From an uncultured Bacilli bacterium (lineage in GTDB: Bacteria; Bacillota_I; Bacilli_A; RF39; UBA660): a stretch of DNA of 43,774 nt. The stretch spans positions 1 through 43,774 of the forward strand of contig CALVSP010000004.1 in NCBI GenBank assembly GCA_944359065.1. The letters run 5' to 3'. The position numbers were made by a program, and so were the translations under genes. The notes under the pieces are model-generated. The model did no database searches, was not told where the DNA came from, and saw only the letters and a program-made list of their open reading frames with translations. Positions 41,820 through 43,774 of the stretch are shown here, piece after piece. Position 1 is the stretch's first letter. Each line of letters begins with the position of its first letter.

Positions 41820-41847
41820 TTGACATATAAGAGAATTGTGATAATAT
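41820..41847 (+). promoter_or_regulatory. Promoter of the SGNH hydrolase gene
   Basis: A consensus TTGACA (41820-41825), 16 bases, TAATAT (41842-41847). A GGTGAT ribosome-binding site follows before ATG 41863. Confidence 0.5.
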
Positions 41848-41862
41848 ATTTATGGTGATTTT

Positions 41863-42741
41863 ATGGCATTACGTATTTGTGAAGACAATTTTATTTTTTT
41901 TCTTATTAACATGAAATACTTTGAGGTTTTATGTTGTTTTGTCATATTATTTTTTATTGCTTTATTTATTTTAATACAAAATGATAGATTTGTAAAAAAA
42001 ATTAATTTTAACAATTTTGAAAAATCAGTTGTTGTTATTATTTCAATTTTGTTAGTTGGTTTTTTGTTTTTTCTTTTTGCTTGGCTATTAAATACTAGTT
42101 CATTTAATGGTTGTAGTTGTAAGTATAATGAAAATATTATGTATAATTTGGAAGAAACAATAAAAACTACTTTTGATTCTTTAGAAAATAATCGTGTTAT
42201 GATAATTGGTGATTCTAGAATGGAGTATATAGCTATAGATGATAAAATAGTTAAACCGTTTAATGTTGATTTTATTTCTAAAGGTGGTGCCTCTCTTGAA
42301 TGGTTTGAAGATGAAGCTATGAAAGATGCTTATAACTTGTTAGATAATGATGACTATTTAACCTATAATATAGTTGTTAATATGGGGGTGAATGATATTC
42401 AATATACGGATGATTATTTGGAAAGTGCTGATAAATATTTTAATAATTATTTAAAACTTGCTGAATATAGTTCTAAGATTAAATTATATATAATGTCTGT
42501 TAATCCTATTATTGAAAAAAAATTAAATAAAAGCCAGCCACAAAATGTAAGGACTAATAAAAAAATCGAAAAGTTTAATAAGGTTTTAGTAAAGGATATT
42601 TCTAAGGCTGATAAAGATAATATTTATTACTGTGATGCCAATAGAAATTTAAGATTTGGGACTGACGATGGATTACATTATACTAGAAATACAAATAAAG
42701 AAATTTTAAATTATATTATAAATGATTGTGTTAAATTTTAA
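41863..42741 (+). CDS. Membrane-anchored SGNH/GDSL-type hydrolase
   Basis: A 292-residue protein. Two membrane helices (about 18-38 and 53-77) are followed by an outer SGNH domain. The catalytic Ser is in IIGDSRM (S118), block II Gly is in SKGGASLEW, block III Asn is in NMGVNDIQY, and the Asp/His pair is in DDGLHYT near residue 270. All four SGNH blocks are present, so it should be an active esterase or deacetylase. Removing or moving O-acetyl groups on a wall polymer is possible, because an acyltransferase-3 gene lies in the nearby locus. It has its own promoter and terminator. Confidence 0.82.
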   Translation: MALRICEDNFIFFLINMKYFEVLCCFVILFFIALFILIQNDRFVKKINFNNFEKSVVVIISILLVGFLFFLFAWLLNTSSFNGCSCKYNENIMYNLEETIKTTFDSLENNRVMIIGDSRMEYIAIDDKIVKPFNVDFISKGGASLEWFEDEAMKDAYNLLDNDDYLTYNIVVNMGVNDIQYTDDYLESADKYFNNYLKLAEYSSKIKLYIMSVNPIIEKKLNKSQPQNVRTNKKIEKFNKVLVKDISKADKDNIYYCDANRNLRFGTDDGLHYTRNTNKEILNYIINDCVKF

Positions 42742-42772
42742 AACGTCCACTTAAGTTTAAGTAGACGTTTTT
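42740..42772. terminator. Bidirectional terminator after the SGNH hydrolase gene
   Basis: AAAACGTC and GACGTTTT flank an inner ACTTA/TAAGT stem with one C-A mismatch (42740-42771). T runs occur in both directions. It begins in the stop codon of the hydrolase and touches the stop of the short minus-strand gene. Confidence 0.85.
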
Positions 42773-42860
42773 ATACATAGACAAATAGGCCGGCAATGAA
42801 AAATGCGATAATACCAATAAGCATAATCCAGACCGCGATTTTTTGAACTTTTGGATTCAC
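42771..42860 (-). CDS. 29-residue single-span membrane peptide (DUF4044-like)
   Basis: A short minus-strand gene starting with GTG at 42860, behind a good CGAGGTGAT ribosome-binding site. The product begins NPKVQKIAVWIMLIG and continues as one hydrophobic helix to a TAA at 42771. A basic, short N-terminus followed by KxxVWxMLI is typical of the tiny DUF4044 membrane proteins of Firmicutes. Its function is unknown. A TATAAT (42879-42884 on the minus strand) lies upstream and a terminator closes it, so it is an independent unit. It is too short for routine gene finders. Confidence 0.75.
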   Translation of the reverse strand: MNPKVQKIAVWIMLIGIIAFFIAGLFVYV

Positions 42861-42904
42861 GATTATCACCTCGTAATAATTATATACTATTTTTTAATTT
42901 TTTG

Positions 42905-42933
42905 GAATATTTTTTGATTAAAACAATATAATT
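42905..42933 (+). promoter_or_regulatory. Candidate mother-cell (sigma-E-type) promoter of spoIIM
   Basis: GAATATT (42905-42911), 14 bases, ATATAATT (42926-42933). This fits the sigma-E pattern KMATATT-N14-CATACAHT at all 7 and 6 of 8 positions. The same stretch also contains a sigma-A-like TATAAT. Confidence 0.45.
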
Positions 42934-42948
42934 TGATGAGGGATAAAT

Positions 42949-43774
<826 letters not shown>

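Overview
The window is AT-rich DNA from a low-GC, endospore-forming Firmicute. Pointers to this are the hisS-aspS order, RNase HIII, a class B sortase, SpoIVB and SpoIIM, near-consensus sigma-A promoters and ribosome-binding sites of the AGGTGAT type. Tryptophan is encoded by TGG and TGA acts as a stop, so the standard bacterial code is used. An uncultured gut Bacilli/Erysipelotrichia-like lineage would fit, but I cannot place it to genus.

Layout. 1-103: the 3' end of tuf and its terminator. 160-5944: an apparent operon of hisS, aspS, two tandem degenerate ClpX-like AAA+ ATPases and a TtcA-like PP-loop tRNA thiolase. 5945-6478: a structured non-coding RNA (best candidate 6S RNA) with its own promoter and terminator. 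6479-11246: a large IPQTG-anchored surface adhesin and a class B sortase. 11277-17976: housekeeping genes (rnhC, cvpA, thioredoxin, dCMP deaminase, lspA, an RluD-type pseudouridine synthase, a GluP-like rhomboid protease) and a multi-pass membrane protein. 18019-26163: envelope genes, namely a CDP-alcohol phosphatidyltransferase with an unusual tail, a secreted SH3/glucosaminidase/Ig-repeat protein, a short protein resembling a phage-associated polyvalent-protein domain, a PASTA-repeat membrane protein without a kinase, and an alpha/beta hydrolase.

26274-40703 is a surface polysaccharide locus: flippase, GT14 and several GT2/GT4 glycosyltransferases, a Wzy/ligase-like polymerase, an acyltransferase, a PssD/PssE (Alg14/Alg13-like) pair, a PTPS-related membrane protein and a GtrB-GtrII-like pair. 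No priming phosphoglycosyltransferase, chain-length regulator or tyrosine kinase is seen. A 26-nt near-palindrome containing a TTGACA box lies just upstream and may be its operator. 40738-43774 holds spoIVB, an SGNH hydrolase, a 29-residue membrane peptide on the minus strand, spoIIM and the 5' end of mnmA.

The least familiar items are the paired ATPases beside a tRNA-thiolation enzyme, the short polyvalent-domain-like gene with its complex downstream hairpin, the kinase-less PASTA protein, and the repeated use of terminator hairpins that overlap the 3' ends of coding regions. I saw no insertion sequences, CRISPR arrays, tRNA or rRNA genes.
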